A stretch of DNA of 64,000 bases. It comes from Glutamicibacter soli (GTDB lineage Bacteria > Actinomycetota > Actinomycetes > Actinomycetales > Micrococcaceae). Position numbers and translations under genes: made by a program. The stretch is taken from positions 62,001 through 126,000 of the forward strand of contig NZ_POAF01000006.1 of NCBI RefSeq assembly GCF_003309065.1, given 5' to 3'. The notes beneath the pieces are model-generated. The model worked only from the letters and a program-made list of their open reading frames with translations, had not been told where the DNA came from and did no database searches. How positions within the stretch are numbered: the stretch's first letter is position 1; each line of letters opens with the position of its first letter. Below are positions 16,635 through 26,051 of the stretch, piece after piece.

Positions 16635-17195
16635 ATGGACACCGCGTTGGCATTGGTACGACATGGGCAGACCGACTGGAATCTGGCCGGCCGCCTGCAG
16701 GGCCGCACCGACATCGAGCTGAACGACACCGGACGCCACCAAGCGCGCAGCCTGGGGCGCTTCCTGAAGGGCAAAGGCTGGGACCTGCTGCTGGCCTCCC
16801 CGCTGGCCCGCGCCCAACAGACTGCGGCGCTGATCGCCGAGCAGCTTGGGGCCGAGACCGGACCGGCGGTGCCCACCCTGACCGAGCGCAGTTTCGGCCC
16901 GCTGGAGGGGCGCATCATGGCCGAGGTCAGCGATCTGGAAGCCGCCGAGGTGCAGCACGAACTGGAAACCCACCAGCAGATCCTTGACCGGGCGCTGCCT
17001 GCGCTGCTCCAGCTGGTGCAGGAGCACGCGGGGCGCAGGATCATGGTCGTCAGCCACGGCGCGACCATGCGCACTATCCGCGACGCGCTCGCCGGAAGCC
17101 GGCAGCCCCAGGGCGTGGAGAACGGCGAAGTGATCGACATCGACCTGAAGCGGCTGGAAGAAATCGCCGCTGACTTGGACACGGTGCGCCTGTAG
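16635..17195 (+). CDS. Histidine phosphatase family protein (phosphoglycerate mutase-like)
   Basis: 186 residues. The catalytic motif LVRHGQTDWN (phosphorylated His in RHG) is at about residues 7-16, the second catalytic His is in VVSHGATMR, and LTERSFGPLEGR carries the family acid. These are cytosolic phosphohydrolases with varied substrates such as sugar phosphates or alpha-ribazole phosphate; the substrate here is unknown. The ATG at 16635 follows a TATGCT -10-like box (16623-16628) by 6 nt, so the message is probably leaderless; the open frame continues 21 codons upstream but runs through that promoter. It is divergent from the metY riboswitch. Confidence 0.85.
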   Translation: MDTALALVRHGQTDWNLAGRLQGRTDIELNDTGRHQARSLGRFLKGKGWDLLLASPLARAQQTAALIAEQLGAETGPAVPTLTERSFGPLEGRIMAEVSDLEAAEVQHELETHQQILDRALPALLQLVQEHAGRRIMVVSHGATMRTIRDALAGSRQPQGVENGEVIDIDLKRLEEIAADLDTVRL

Positions 17196-17320
17196 CTGGC
17201 TTCTCCGATTGCGCCTTGGCGCCGCGGAGCAAAAAATTTTCGCTCCCGACCTCACAAACCGCCCCTGCGGTACGTTTACAAGGTGAGAGCCCGCAAGGGG
17301 AAGCAGCCGCCGGGAGAGCC

Positions 17321-17818
17321 ATGCAGATACCGTTCGAACGGATTGTCCAGGACCATGGGCTGGCCGTGCTGCGTGTGTGCCGTGCCCTGCTGGATGAGCA
17401 TCGCGCCCAGGATGCGTGGTCGGAAACGTTCCTAGCCGCGCTCAAGGCCTATCCGGATCTGCCGGATGATGCCAACGTGCAGGCCTGGCTGGTCACCATC
17501 GCCCATCGCAAGGCCATCGACGAACTGCGCAAGAACCCGTCCGAGGTGTTGGCCGAGGTGCTGCCCGAGACAGAAGTCGGGCAGGCGGGACGGCCCGAAG
17601 CCAGGATCATGGATGGAGAACTGTGGCAGGCGGTCAAGGCGCTGCCTCAGAAGCAGCGTTTCGTGCTCGCCTACCGGTACCTGGGCGGATTGAGCTACGC
17701 GCAGATCTCGCAGATCCTTTCAGGTTCCGAAGCGGCCGCCCGCCGCGCGGGCAGCGACGGAATCAAGAACCTGCGTACCCATTGGAAGCACGCGCAGATG
17801 CTGGAGGAGTTGTCATGA
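17321..17818 (+). CDS. RNA polymerase sigma factor, sigma-70 family (ECF-like)
   Basis: 165 residues. Region 2 is recognisable (FERIVQDHGLAVLRVCRALLDEHRAQDAWSETFLAALKA and AWLVTIAHRKAIDELRK), and region 4 follows (LPQKQRFVLAYRYLGGLSYAQISQILSGSEAAARRAGSDGIKNLR). It lacks regions 1 and 3, as ECF sigmas do. GGGAGAG lies just upstream of the ATG at 17321; an in-frame start 35 codons earlier has no such site. The last four bases overlap the start of the alkyltransferase gene (ATGA). This pairing suggests a role in DNA alkylation or stress response. No anti-sigma gene is adjacent. Confidence 0.85.
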   Translation: MQIPFERIVQDHGLAVLRVCRALLDEHRAQDAWSETFLAALKAYPDLPDDANVQAWLVTIAHRKAIDELRKNPSEVLAEVLPETEVGQAGRPEARIMDGELWQAVKALPQKQRFVLAYRYLGGLSYAQISQILSGSEAAARRAGSDGIKNLRTHWKHAQMLEELS

Positions 17819-18444
17819 GCGAACGGACTGCCGCCGTCCCTGCAACGCGGGACGAAGAACGGATCCTGGCCGAATTGAACAAAAAATTTGTTCATGATGC
17901 CCGCAGCCAGCAGCTGATCGAGATTTCCTACCGCATTGTCGACAGCCCGATCGGTGCTCTGCTGCTGGCCTCCACCGAGGCCGGGCTGGTCCGGGTGGCC
18001 TTCGAGACCGAGGGGCATGAGCGCATCCTCGAGGTGCTCGCGCACAAGGTGGGTCCGCGGATCCTGAAGGACGACCGGTCGCTCGACGATGCGGCCAGGC
18101 AGCTCGACCAGTACTTCTCCGGTTCGCTGCAGGAATTCAGCCTTCCGCTGGACCTGCGGCTTTCCACCGAGTTCCGTCGGCAGGTGCAACTGGAACTGGG
18201 CCGCATCGCCTACGGGCGGACGCAGAGCTACGCCCAGGTGGCCGAGCACATCGGCAAGCCGAAGGCGGTGCGGGCCGTCGGCTCGGCCTGCGCCACGAAC
18301 CCGCTGCCCATTGTGCTTCCATGCCACCGCGTGCTGCGCACGGACGGTTCGCTGGGCGGCTACCTCGGGGGACTGGACGTGAAAACGCAGCTGCTGAAGC
18401 TGGAGAACCCGGAATTCGACGGCGGCGAAGCCACCCTGTTCTGA
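17815..18444 (+). CDS. ogt: Methylated-DNA--protein-cysteine S-methyltransferase
   Basis: 209 residues. It removes alkyl groups from O6-alkylguanine by irreversible transfer to its own Cys. The active site LPCHRVLR places the acceptor at Cys170, preceded by the DNA-binding helix YAQVAEHIGKPKAVRAVGSACATNPLPIV. The N-terminal 35 residues (MSERTAAVPA onward) are an extra, charged extension compared with minimal Ogt proteins. Translation is coupled to the sigma factor through the ATGA overlap. A strong terminator follows. Confidence 0.92.
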   Translation: MSERTAAVPATRDEERILAELNKKFVHDARSQQLIEISYRIVDSPIGALLLASTEAGLVRVAFETEGHERILEVLAHKVGPRILKDDRSLDDAARQLDQYFSGSLQEFSLPLDLRLSTEFRRQVQLELGRIAYGRTQSYAQVAEHIGKPKAVRAVGSACATNPLPIVLPCHRVLRTDGSLGGYLGGLDVKTQLLKLENPEFDGGEATLF

Positions 18445-18488
18445 GCATGCCGCCAACACTGTGCCGGCAGCAACTGCAAATGAAGAGA

Positions 18489-18530
18489 CCGGTGGCCGCC
18501 GCCTTCCCGAAGGAAGGCGGCGGCCACCGG
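18489..18530. terminator. Bidirectional terminator between ogt and katG
   Basis: A perfect 19-bp stem (18489-18507 with 18512-18530) with a 4-nt loop lies between convergent genes. There is no clear U-tract on either side. Confidence 0.8.
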
Positions 18531-18559
18531 CTTCTCAGCTAGAAGCTAGCGCAAGGGAA

Positions 18560-20743
18560 CTAGTTCTTGCGGGCCAGCTCGAAGCGGTCTGCGTCCATGA
18601 GCTTGGCCCAAGCCGCTGCGAAGTCCTTGACGAACTTCTCCTTGGCATCGTCCGAAGCGTATACCTCGGCGAGGGCGCGCAGCTCGGAGTTGGAACCGAA
18701 GACCAGATCCACGCGGCTGCCGGTCCAACGGCCGTCGGTGGTGGTGTAGGTCTGCTCGTCTGCCGACGGGGTCCACTCTAGGCCGAGCTCCAGCAGGTTC
18801 GCGAAGAAGTCGTTGGTCAGTGCGCCCGGGGTGTCGGTGAAGACGCCCAGGTTGGAGCCGTCCCAGTTATTGCCGATAACGCGCAGGCCGCCGAGCAGCA
18901 CGGTCATCTCCGGAGCCGACAGGCCCAGCAGATTCGCGCGGTCGATCAGCAGGTACTCGCTTGGCAGGTCCAGGAAGCCCGAGTCGTAGTTGCGGAAGCC
19001 GTCGGCGACCGGCTCCAGCCAGGCGAACTGCTCGACGTCGGTCTGCTCCTGGGTGGCGTCTACGCGACCCGGGGTGAACGGAACTTCTACCTGCTGGCCT
19101 GCGGCCAGGGCAGCCTGCTCGACACCCACGTTGCCGGCCAGGACCACAACATCGGCGAAGGAAGCCTTGATCTCGGAGGTGGCGTTGAACTGGTCAACGA
19201 TTTCCTCGAGCTTGGCGATCACCGGCTTCAGCTGCGCTGGCTGGTTGACCGACCACGAAACCTGCGGCTCCAGGCGGATGCGGCCGCCGTTGACGCCGCC
19301 GCGCTTGTCCGAGGAACGGAAGGTCGCTGCGGCCTTCCACGCGGTGGAGACCAGCTGCTGCACCGACAGTTCGGCGCCGTTGATCAGGGACTTCAGCTCG
19401 GCGATTTCCTTGGCACCCAGGGTGACCTCAGGAGCTGCCGGCAGCGGATCCTGCCAGAGCAGATCCTCGGCCGGAACCTCCGGGCCGAAGTAGCGGGACT
19501 TCGGGCCCATGTCGCGGTGGGTCAGCTTGAACCAGGCACGGGCGAAGGCATCGGCGAACTGGTCCGGGTTCTCCTTGAAGTTCTTGGAGATCGGGCCGTA
19601 GATCGGGTCGAAGCGCAGAGCAAGGTCGCTGGTTAGCATGCGCGGTTCGCGGTGCTCCAGGGTATCGAATGCCGGCTGGACCAGGCCTGCGCCGCCGCCG
19701 TTGACCGGGCGCCATTGCTTGGCACCTGCCGGGGACTCGAAGAGCTCCCACTCGTAGGCGAAGAGGATGTGGAAGAACTCGTTGTCCCAACGGGTTGGGT
19801 GGTAGGTCCAGGTGACCTCGAGGCCGGAAGTCACGGTGTCCGCGCCCTTGCCGGTGCCGTGGCCGTTCTTCCAGCCCAGACCCTGCATTTCCAGCGGGGC
19901 TGCTTCCGGATCCGGGCCGATCTTGTCATCGGCGTGGGCGCCGTGGGTCTTGCCGAAGGTGTGGCCGCCGGCGATCAGGGCTACGGTCTCTTCGTCGTTC
20001 ATGCCCATGCGGCGGAAGGTTTCGCGGATGTCGATAGCCGAAGCCAGCGGATCCGGGTTGCCGTCCGGGCCCTCAGGGTTGACGTAGATCAGACCCATCT
20101 GGACTGCAGCCAGGGGGGCTTCCAGGTCGCGCTTGCCGGTGTAGCGCTCGTTGTCCAGCCACACCTTCTCCGGGCCCCAGTAGACGTCGTCGTCAGCTTC
20201 CCAGACGTCCTTGCGTCCGCCGCCGAAACCGAAGGTCTCGAAGCCCATGTCTTCGAGAGCCACGTTGCCGGCAAGCAGGATCAGGTCGGCCCAGGAGATG
20301 GCCTGGCCGTATTTCTTCTTCACTGGCCACAGCAGACGGCGAGCCTTATCCAGCGACACGTTGTCCGGCCACGAGTTCAGTGGCGCGAAGCGCTGCTGGC
20401 CTGCGCCGCCGCCGCCACGGCCGTCGTGGGAGCGGTAGGTGCCGGCGGAGTGCCATGCCATGCGGATGAAGAACGGACCGTAGTGTCCGAAGTCTGCTGG
20501 CCACCAGTCGTGGGACTGGGTCATGATTTCAGCCAGATCGGCCTTGACGGCCGCGAGGTCGAGGGCGCTGAAGGCCTCGGTGTAGTCGAAGTCCTCGTCC
20601 AGCGGGTTCGAAACCTGCTGGTTCTTGGCCAGGATCTTCAGGTTCAGCTTGCTCGGCCACCACTCGGTGTTGGCGTTGCCCTGGGTTGGGTGCACTCGGC
20701 CAGCGCCGACTACTGGGCACTGACCTGCTGTCGTCTCAGACAT
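18560..20743 (-). CDS. katG: Catalase-peroxidase
   Basis: 727 residues, the full length for bifunctional KatG. Distal heme residues Arg94, Trp97 and His98 lie in [12 protein letters not shown]; the proximal heme ligand is His261 in [13 protein letters not shown]. The Met-Tyr-Trp cross-link partners are present: Trp97, Tyr220 ([11 protein letters not shown]) and the Met of [13 protein letters not shown]. The degenerate C-terminal half-domain is complete. It destroys hydrogen peroxide in the cytoplasm. GGAAGGAAG precedes the ATG. It lies 94 bases downstream of furA in the classic furA-katG order and is probably co-transcribed with it. Confidence 0.97.
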   Translation of the reverse strand: MSETTAGQCPVVGAGRVHPTQGNANTEWWPSKLNLKILAKNQQVSNPLDEDFDYTEAFSALDLAAVKADLAEIMTQSHDWWPADFGHYGPFFIRMAWHSAGTYRSHDGRGGGGAGQQRFAPLNSWPDNVSLDKARRLLWPVKKKYGQAISWADLILLAGNVALEDMGFETFGFGGGRKDVWEADDDVYWGPEKVWLDNERYTGKRDLEAPLAAVQMGLIYVNPEGPDGNPDPLASAIDIRETFRRMGMNDEETVALIAGGHTFGKTHGAHADDKIGPDPEAAPLEMQGLGWKNGHGTGKGADTVTSGLEVTWTYHPTRWDNEFFHILFAYEWELFESPAGAKQWRPVNGGGAGLVQPAFDTLEHREPRMLTSDLALRFDPIYGPISKNFKENPDQFADAFARAWFKLTHRDMGPKSRYFGPEVPAEDLLWQDPLPAAPEVTLGAKEIAELKSLINGAELSVQQLVSTAWKAAATFRSSDKRGGVNGGRIRLEPQVSWSVNQPAQLKPVIAKLEEIVDQFNATSEIKASFADVVVLAGNVGVEQAALAAGQQVEVPFTPGRVDATQEQTDVEQFAWLEPVADGFRNYDSGFLDLPSEYLLIDRANLLGLSAPEMTVLLGGLRVIGNNWDGSNLGVFTDTPGALTNDFFANLLELGLEWTPSADEQTYTTTDGRWTGSRVDLVFGSNSELRALAEVYASDDAKEKFVKDFAAAWAKLMDADRFELARKN

Positions 20744-20837
20744 ATGCTCTTCCTTCCGGTTTAAGGGGTTTTTGGGGCAGCGTCCGCCGGGAGGCTTTCA
20801 GCCCATCCGGCGGGGCTTGGGAACTAAGGGGTGCTTT

Positions 20838-21266
20838 TCAGCTGTTCAAGGCTTGGCAATCCGGGCATTTGCCCCAGTAGATCACTTCGGCTTCATCTAT
20901 CTGGAAGCCGTGATCGTCTGAGGCGTGCAAACACGGAGCTGCCCCGACCGAACAATCGACATCCGCCAGATGCCCGCAGGAGCGGCACACCACATGGTGG
21001 TGATTGTCGCCAACGCGGGTCTCATAGCGGGCGATGTGCCCCTGAGGCTGGATCTGCCGCACAACACCCAGACTCGTGAAGAGCTTGAGCGAGTCGTATA
21101 CCGCCTGGTGGGACACATGCGGATGCTCCTCATGCACAGCCGAAATAATGGTTTCGGTGTCGGCATGGGGGTTCGCAGTCACCGCGGCGAGTACCGCAAC
21201 ACGAGGTTGCGTCACCCGCATGGATGCCTCTTTCAGCACCTGCTCGATCCCTGCCTTTGATGTCAT
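20838..21266 (-). CDS. furA: Fur-family regulator FurA
   Basis: 142 residues. The winged-helix segment is MRVTQPRVAVLAAVTANPHADTETIISAVHEEHPHVSHQAVYDSLKLFTSLG. The metal site HHHVVCRSCGHLADVDC and a second CPDC give the paired CxxC structural zinc motif of the family. In other actinobacteria FurA represses itself and katG and is released by peroxide; this role is inferred from position. The ATG lies 6 nt after a CATGCT -10, so the transcript is likely leaderless. Confidence 0.93.
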   Translation of the reverse strand: MTSKAGIEQVLKEASMRVTQPRVAVLAAVTANPHADTETIISAVHEEHPHVSHQAVYDSLKLFTSLGVVRQIQPQGHIARYETRVGDNHHHVVCRSCGHLADVDCSVGAAPCLHASDDHGFQIDEAEVIYWGKCPDCQALNS

Positions 21267-21301
21267 GTCTCAAGCATGCCTACTTATTTTGAATGAGTCA
21301 A
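21267..21301 (-). promoter_or_regulatory. furA-katG promoter with FurA-like operator
   Basis: Minus-strand -35 TTGACT (21301-21296), 17-nt spacer, -10 CATGCT (21278-21273), start codon 6 nt later. The spacer reads CATTCAAAATAAGTAGG, an AT-rich stretch resembling the operator known upstream of furA in mycobacteria and Streptomyces (CTTGACT-n-ATTC-n-AAAAGTG type). Confidence 0.75.
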
Positions 21302-21934
21302 GATAAGAATTGGTGTGTTGCGGGTTACTTTTTTCCGAACAAGGGATGAATGTCCTCGAATATCGCTTGACATGTATATATGCGTCTCCATGGATGTAAT
21401 TGGTTTCAGGGATCACAACTCTCCCTGATCCATGTGGTGGCCACGGAACTGCGCGCTTCGAGGTGGCGCGCGCCGCTCTCGGGCGTAGCGGGGCATCTTT
21501 GAGCGGTGTGAATTTCTTGAATTCACGATCATGAGAAAAAGTTTTCTGCAATCTTTCAAAAATCCCTTGTCGAAAATATCCGAATATATCCAACTTTATT
21601 GCGGTATAAATTAGACAAATTCAACCGGCGACGAAGCTCACATTCGATGCCTGCATCCCTCTAGTCACGGGAAACATCGATTGTAATTCCGTGGAATAGA
21701 AGCGCTGACTGATTTGTGAAGTTTGACCTTGCTGTCGATCTCGCTAATGATGGAAAAGCCCTAATTGGGCCCGTTTGAGCCAAGGTTCGACAAATAATTT
21801 CCGCCAAATTGCCTGGTTTGTACGTAGAGTATGGGCACAAGCACGCAAGCTTTCATCGTGTGCCGCGGGTCGATCTTGGATTCAGTGAACCGAAGCAGTC
21901 AAAGCAATCCTCAACCGAATGCACTAGCCGGATG
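21302..21934. other. AT-rich intergenic stretch without a supported gene
   Basis: About 630 bases of lower GC than the flanking genes. Short open frames here lack ribosome binding sites and coding bias. Inverted repeats are present: CAGGGA (21407-21412) with TCCCTG (21422-21427), and GTGAATT (21508-21514) with AATTCAC (21520-21526). A TTGACA at 21368-21373 on the + strand could be a -35, with a poor -10 (ATGGAT) 17 nt on. It probably holds the promoter and operators of the BCCT transporter, and possibly a small RNA. Confidence 0.4.
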
Positions 21935-22019
21935 GCGTTCCCCCGCAAGGGAGCTGGCGCCCCCGATAGTCAGGTGGCCGATATGCTCGGCCCCTGCCTG
22001 GCTGGTGGGGAAAGAACGC
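21935..22019 (+). promoter_or_regulatory. Structured 5' leader of the BCCT gene, candidate cis-regulatory RNA
   Basis: A closing helix joins GCGTTC (21935-21940) plus CCCC (21941-21944) to GGGG (22007-22010) plus GAACGC (22014-22019), with an AAA bulge. It ends one base before the ATG and buries the GGGGA Shine-Dalgarno. Inside lies a strong hairpin, CAGG-t-GGCCGA (21971-21981) with TCGGCC-CCTG (21987-21996). It matches no riboswitch class that I know. Confidence 0.5.
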
Positions 22020-22020
22020 A

Positions 22021-23904
22021 ATGAAGCAGAGTGACCAATCAATAGAAGAGATCGTTGGCGAGCTGCACTCAGCTCGGCAGCGTAAGCCGAAGAAGTACAA
22101 GCTCGAAGGCACCGACTACTGGGTGTTCGGCATTGCCGGAGCACTCGCACTGGCCTTCATCATCTGGGGTTTCATCACGCCCGATGGACTGGGCACAGTA
22201 GCGGACGCAGCCCTTGACTGGGTCATTACCAATACGGGCTGGCTGTTCATCATCGCCGCCTCGGTCTTCGCCGTCTTCGCCATCGTCGTGGCGGCCAAGA
22301 ACTTCGGCCGCATCCCGCTGGGCAAGGACGACGAGAAACCTCAATTCAGCACGGTGTCGTGGATTTCCATGATGTTCGCAACCGGCATGGGCATCGGACT
22401 GGTGTTCTACGGTGTCGGCGAACCCCTGTTCTTCTACATGTCCCCTCCACCGGGAACCGTCGAGGGGCAGACGGATGCGGCGCTGAGCACCGCCATGGGC
22501 ACCACGCTGTTCCATTGGACCCTGTTCCCGTGGGCCATGTATGCAATCGTGGGCCTGGGCATGGCCTACGGCAGTTTCCGCCTGGGGCGCCCGCAGCTGT
22601 TCTCCTCGATGTTCACCCCGATCTTCGGCGACCGGGCCATCCATGGATGGGGCGGCCGCGTCATCAACATCCTGGCCATCATCGCCACGCTGTTCGGCTC
22701 GGCCTGTTCCCTGGGGTTGGGCGCGTTGCAGATCGGCGGCGGCATCCAGGCCACCGGCATGATGGAAAAGGTCGGATCCGGAGTCCTGGTCGTGATCATC
22801 GCGATCCTTACGGCGCTGTTCGTGGCCTCGGCGGTCTCCGGCATCGAGCGCGGCATCCAATGGCTGTCGAACACCAATATGGTGCTGGCAGTGATCCTCG
22901 CCCTGATCGTGTTCATCGGCGGGCCGACCCTGTTCATCCTCAACGTCATCCCGAACGCCATCGGTTCGTTCATCGGCGACCTGCCGCAGATGGCCTCGCG
23001 CACCGCGGCCTCGGGCGATGAAGCGGTTTCCTCCTGGCTGTCCTCGTGGACCGTGTTCTACTGGGCCTGGTGGGTCTCCTGGACCCCGTTCGTGGGCCTG
23101 TTCATCGCGCGTATTTCCCGCGGCCGCACCATCCGCCAGTTCGTGACCGGCGTGCTGCTGGTGCCTTCCACGGTGACTCTGCTGTGGTTCGCGATCTTCG
23201 GCGGCGGAGCCATCGGCATCCAGGAGCGCGCGGAGCGTGCCGGGGATACCTCGGCGCAGTTGGCGCAGATCGTGGACGGCGCTCCGGACATCAACTTCGA
23301 CCTGATTCTCTTCGACATGCTGGGACAGCTTCCGGTTGCCGGATGGGTGTCGGTGGTGCTGATGGTGCTGGCAGTGCTGCTCATCGCGATCTTCTTCGTC
23401 ACCGGAGCGGACTCCGCGTCCATCGTGATGGGCGCCCTGAGCGAGAAGGGCGCCGAGAACCCCACGCGGAAATCGGTCGTCTTCTGGGGTGTGGCCACCG
23501 GAGCGGTGGCTGCCGTGATGCTGCTGGCGGGCGGCGACAATCCAGCCGAAGCGCTGAACGGCCTGAAGAACATCACCATTGTGTCGGCGCTGCCGTTTGT
23601 CGTCGTGATGCTTCTGTTGTGCGTGGCCATCTGGAAGGACCTGAGCAAGGATCCGCTGGTGCTGCGCAGCACCGTGGCGCGCCAGGTCCTGGAGAATTCG
23701 GTCTCGCGCGGCGTGGACCGCCATGAGGGCGGCGGATTCAGTCTGATGACCACCGAGATTCCGGTGGTCGAGGCGGCGAAGCTGGGCACCGAGGACGGGA
23801 CGGTGGTGGAAGAGCGCGAAGTGCTGCTGGCCACCGAACCAGCTGACCCAACCGAGCCAACCGACACGGCCGGGCCGAAGCCCGGCGATCCGAAGAAATC
23901 CTGA
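22021..23904 (+). CDS. BCCT-family osmolyte transporter (BetP-like)
   Basis: 627 residues with about 12 membrane segments between residues 35 and 545. Family hallmarks are GMGIGLVFYGVGEPLFFY in segment 3, FHWTLFPWAMYAIVGLGMAY, and the signature WWVSWTPFVGLFIARISRGRTIRQF. Members import betaine, choline, carnitine or ectoine with sodium or protons, often in response to osmotic stress. The C-terminal tail of about 85 residues is acidic and Pro/Thr-rich, and an N-terminal charged tail is also present; in BetP such tails sense osmotic conditions. It is monocistronic and bounded by a 20-bp terminator hairpin. Substrate not determinable. Confidence 0.92.
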   Translation: MKQSDQSIEEIVGELHSARQRKPKKYKLEGTDYWVFGIAGALALAFIIWGFITPDGLGTVADAALDWVITNTGWLFIIAASVFAVFAIVVAAKNFGRIPLGKDDEKPQFSTVSWISMMFATGMGIGLVFYGVGEPLFFYMSPPPGTVEGQTDAALSTAMGTTLFHWTLFPWAMYAIVGLGMAYGSFRLGRPQLFSSMFTPIFGDRAIHGWGGRVINILAIIATLFGSACSLGLGALQIGGGIQATGMMEKVGSGVLVVIIAILTALFVASAVSGIERGIQWLSNTNMVLAVILALIVFIGGPTLFILNVIPNAIGSFIGDLPQMASRTAASGDEAVSSWLSSWTVFYWAWWVSWTPFVGLFIARISRGRTIRQFVTGVLLVPSTVTLLWFAIFGGGAIGIQERAERAGDTSAQLAQIVDGAPDINFDLILFDMLGQLPVAGWVSVVLMVLAVLLIAIFFVTGADSASIVMGALSEKGAENPTRKSVVFWGVATGAVAAVMLLAGGDNPAEALNGLKNITIVSALPFVVVMLLLCVAIWKDLSKDPLVLRSTVARQVLENSVSRGVDRHEGGGFSLMTTEIPVVEAAKLGTEDGTVVEEREVLLATEPADPTEPTDTAGPKPGDPKKS

Positions 23905-23947
23905 CATCGACTGATGGGTTGCCCCGGCAAGGCAACCGGAACTGAAC

Positions 23948-23990
23948 AAGCTGGCCGGGCCCGTGCATGGTGCACGGGCCCGGCCAGCTT
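23948..23990. terminator. Bidirectional terminator between BCCT and acs
   Basis: A perfect 20-bp stem (23948-23967 with 23971-23990) with a TGG loop; the ends AAG/CTT give a short T-run on both strands. It separates convergent genes. Confidence 0.88.
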
Positions 23991-24016
23991 CTAATCAGTG
24001 CGGACAGCGGCTGCGG

Positions 24017-25978
24017 TCAGCCCCGGGCGCGGCAGATCTCGTTGATTTCCGGGATGCACGGCTCATTTTGCAGGCTTGTCGTGTCGCCCAGCGTGGTGCC
24101 CTCGAAGAGCTGGGTGAGCAGGCGCCGCATGATCTTCCCCGAGCGGGTCTTCGGGACGTCCGGAACCAGCACCACATCGCGCGGCTTGGCGATCGGGCCG
24201 ATCTGAGCGGCCACGGTGCCGCGCAACTGGGCGATGAACTCGGCCTGGCGTGCGGCGGTGGCCTCATCGGGATCCAGCGCGATCAGCGACTTGTCCAGCG
24301 GGACCACGAACGCGGTGGCCGCATGCCCGGTCTTGGCATCCTGGGTTGGGCAGACCCCGGCCTCCACCACGCCGGCGTTGGTGACCAGTGCCGACTCGAT
24401 CTCGATGGTTGACAGCCGGTGCCCGGAAATGTTGATCACGTCGTCCGTGCGGCCGAGGATGTAGATGTCCCCGTCCTCATCGAAGCGCGCGCCGTCCCCG
24501 GCGAGGAACCAGCCCTGCTCGACGTATTGCTGCCAGTAGCTGGTGTAGTAGCGCTGCGGGTTGCCCCACACGGTGCGGGCCATGGACGGCCCGGTCTCGG
24601 TGATGACGATGTTTCCCTGCTGGTTCGGCCCCACGGTGTTCCCCGCTGCGTCCACGATGTCCACGCTCACCCCGGGCAGGGCGCGCGCGGCGCAACCCGG
24701 CTTGAAGTGGGTGTCGGTGGGCAGCGGGGAGAGGATGGTCGCCCCGGACTCCGACTGCCACCAGGTATCCACCATGGCGATGCCGTCGGCGGTGTCGCGG
24801 CCTACCTGGTTTCGCAGCCAGCGCCAGGCCTCGGGGTTAACCGATTCGCCTACGGTGCCGCCGATCTTGATCGAGGACAGGTCATAGCTGGCAGGGATGC
24901 CGTCCGGGAACCAGCCCATCAGCGAACGGACCAGGGTCGGCGCGGTGTAGTAGCTGGTCACGCGGTAGCGTTCGATGATCTCGAAGTGGCGTCCCGGGTG
25001 CGGGGCATTCGGCACGCCCTCATAGATGACCTGGGTGACGCCGTTGGCCAGTGGACCGTAGATCTCGTAGGTGTGCGCGGTGACCCAGGCCAGGTCCGCG
25101 GTGCACCAGTGCACGTCGTCGGCGCGCTGGGTCCGGTCGGGGTTGGCGAACAGCAGGTTGTAGCTGTAGGCCGCCTGGGTGAGGTAGCCGCCGGTGGTGT
25201 GCACCAGGCCCTTGGGCTGGCCGGTGGTTCCGGAGGTGTACATGATGAACAGCGGCGTCTCGGAGTCGAAGAACTGTGGGGTGTGCTCGGTGGACTGGGT
25301 CTCGACGACCTCGTGCCACCACACGTCGCGGCCTTCGGTCCAAGCGATGTCATCGCCGGTGCGGCGGATGACCAGCACCTTCTCGATGCTGTTCTCCCCG
25401 GACACGGCCTGGTCGGCATTGTCCTTCACCGGCACCGAGGTGCCGCGGCGGAACTGCCCGTCGGTGGTGACCAGCAGCTTCGCCTTGGTGTCTTCCACGC
25501 GGAATTTCAGGGCCTCTGCGGAGAACCCGCCGAAGACCAGCGAGTGGATGGCGCCGATGCGGGCGCAGGCCAAGGTGATCACCACGGTTTCGATGAGCAC
25601 CGGCAGGTAGATGACCACGCGGTCGCCCTTGGTGATGCCCAGCTCCAGCAGCGCGTTGGCGGCCTGCGAGACGCGTTCTTGCAGGTTCTTGTAGGTGACC
25701 GCGATGCGGTCGCCCGGTTCGCCCTCGAAGTACAGGGCCACCTTGTCCCCGTTGCCGGCGGCCACGTGGCGGTCCGCGCAGTTCACTGCGGCGTTCAGCG
25801 TGCCGCCCAGATACCAGGAGATCTGCGGGCCGCGCTGGGCCTGGGGATCCGCCGGAATGATCTGGCTGGTAGTGTGCCAGGGGGTTTCCCAATCCAGAAG
25901 GTTTGCCGCCTCGTCCCAGAATTCGTGGCGGTTCTCCGTGGTCGCGGCTGCTGTGCTGGATGCCAATTCGGCGGTCAT
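24017..25978 (-). CDS. acsA: Acetyl-CoA synthetase
   Basis: 653 residues, usual length. It activates acetate to acetyl-CoA through acetyl-AMP. Adenylation motifs are present: YTSGTTGQPKGLVHTTGGYL (phosphate loop), DTWWQSESG, and the C-terminal catalytic lysine motif PKTRSGKIMRR, the known site of regulatory acetylation in this family. AAGGA lies 8 nt before the ATG. It is 73 bases downstream of the SsuC-like permease on the same strand with no terminator between, so read-through from the SAM-controlled operon is possible, though a separate promoter is more likely. Confidence 0.95.
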   Translation of the reverse strand: MTAELASSTAAATTENRHEFWDEAANLLDWETPWHTTSQIIPADPQAQRGPQISWYLGGTLNAAVNCADRHVAAGNGDKVALYFEGEPGDRIAVTYKNLQERVSQAANALLELGITKGDRVVIYLPVLIETVVITLACARIGAIHSLVFGGFSAEALKFRVEDTKAKLLVTTDGQFRRGTSVPVKDNADQAVSGENSIEKVLVIRRTGDDIAWTEGRDVWWHEVVETQSTEHTPQFFDSETPLFIMYTSGTTGQPKGLVHTTGGYLTQAAYSYNLLFANPDRTQRADDVHWCTADLAWVTAHTYEIYGPLANGVTQVIYEGVPNAPHPGRHFEIIERYRVTSYYTAPTLVRSLMGWFPDGIPASYDLSSIKIGGTVGESVNPEAWRWLRNQVGRDTADGIAMVDTWWQSESGATILSPLPTDTHFKPGCAARALPGVSVDIVDAAGNTVGPNQQGNIVITETGPSMARTVWGNPQRYYTSYWQQYVEQGWFLAGDGARFDEDGDIYILGRTDDVINISGHRLSTIEIESALVTNAGVVEAGVCPTQDAKTGHAATAFVVPLDKSLIALDPDEATAARQAEFIAQLRGTVAAQIGPIAKPRDVVLVPDVPKTRSGKIMRRLLTQLFEGTTLGDTTSLQNEPCIPEINEICRARG

Positions 25979-26051
25979 TGCGGTTTTCCTTGGGTTGAAA
26001 TGCGAAATCGGGTGGTGGCGGACTAGAACATGGGCTGTGTCGGTGCCCGGT

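Noticed and set aside
21809-22024. Short open frame in the BCCT leader
   Set aside because: No ribosome site; overlaps the structured leader and the true start.
22069-23949. Open frame of over 600 codons opposite the BCCT transporter
   Set aside because: Shadow frame; the transporter reading shows family motifs and membrane segments, this one none.
24419-26026. Long open frame on the plus strand opposite acsA
   Set aside because: GC-rich third-position bias of acsA keeps the opposite strand open; it has no ribosome site and encodes a low-complexity Gly/Arg/Val-rich product.
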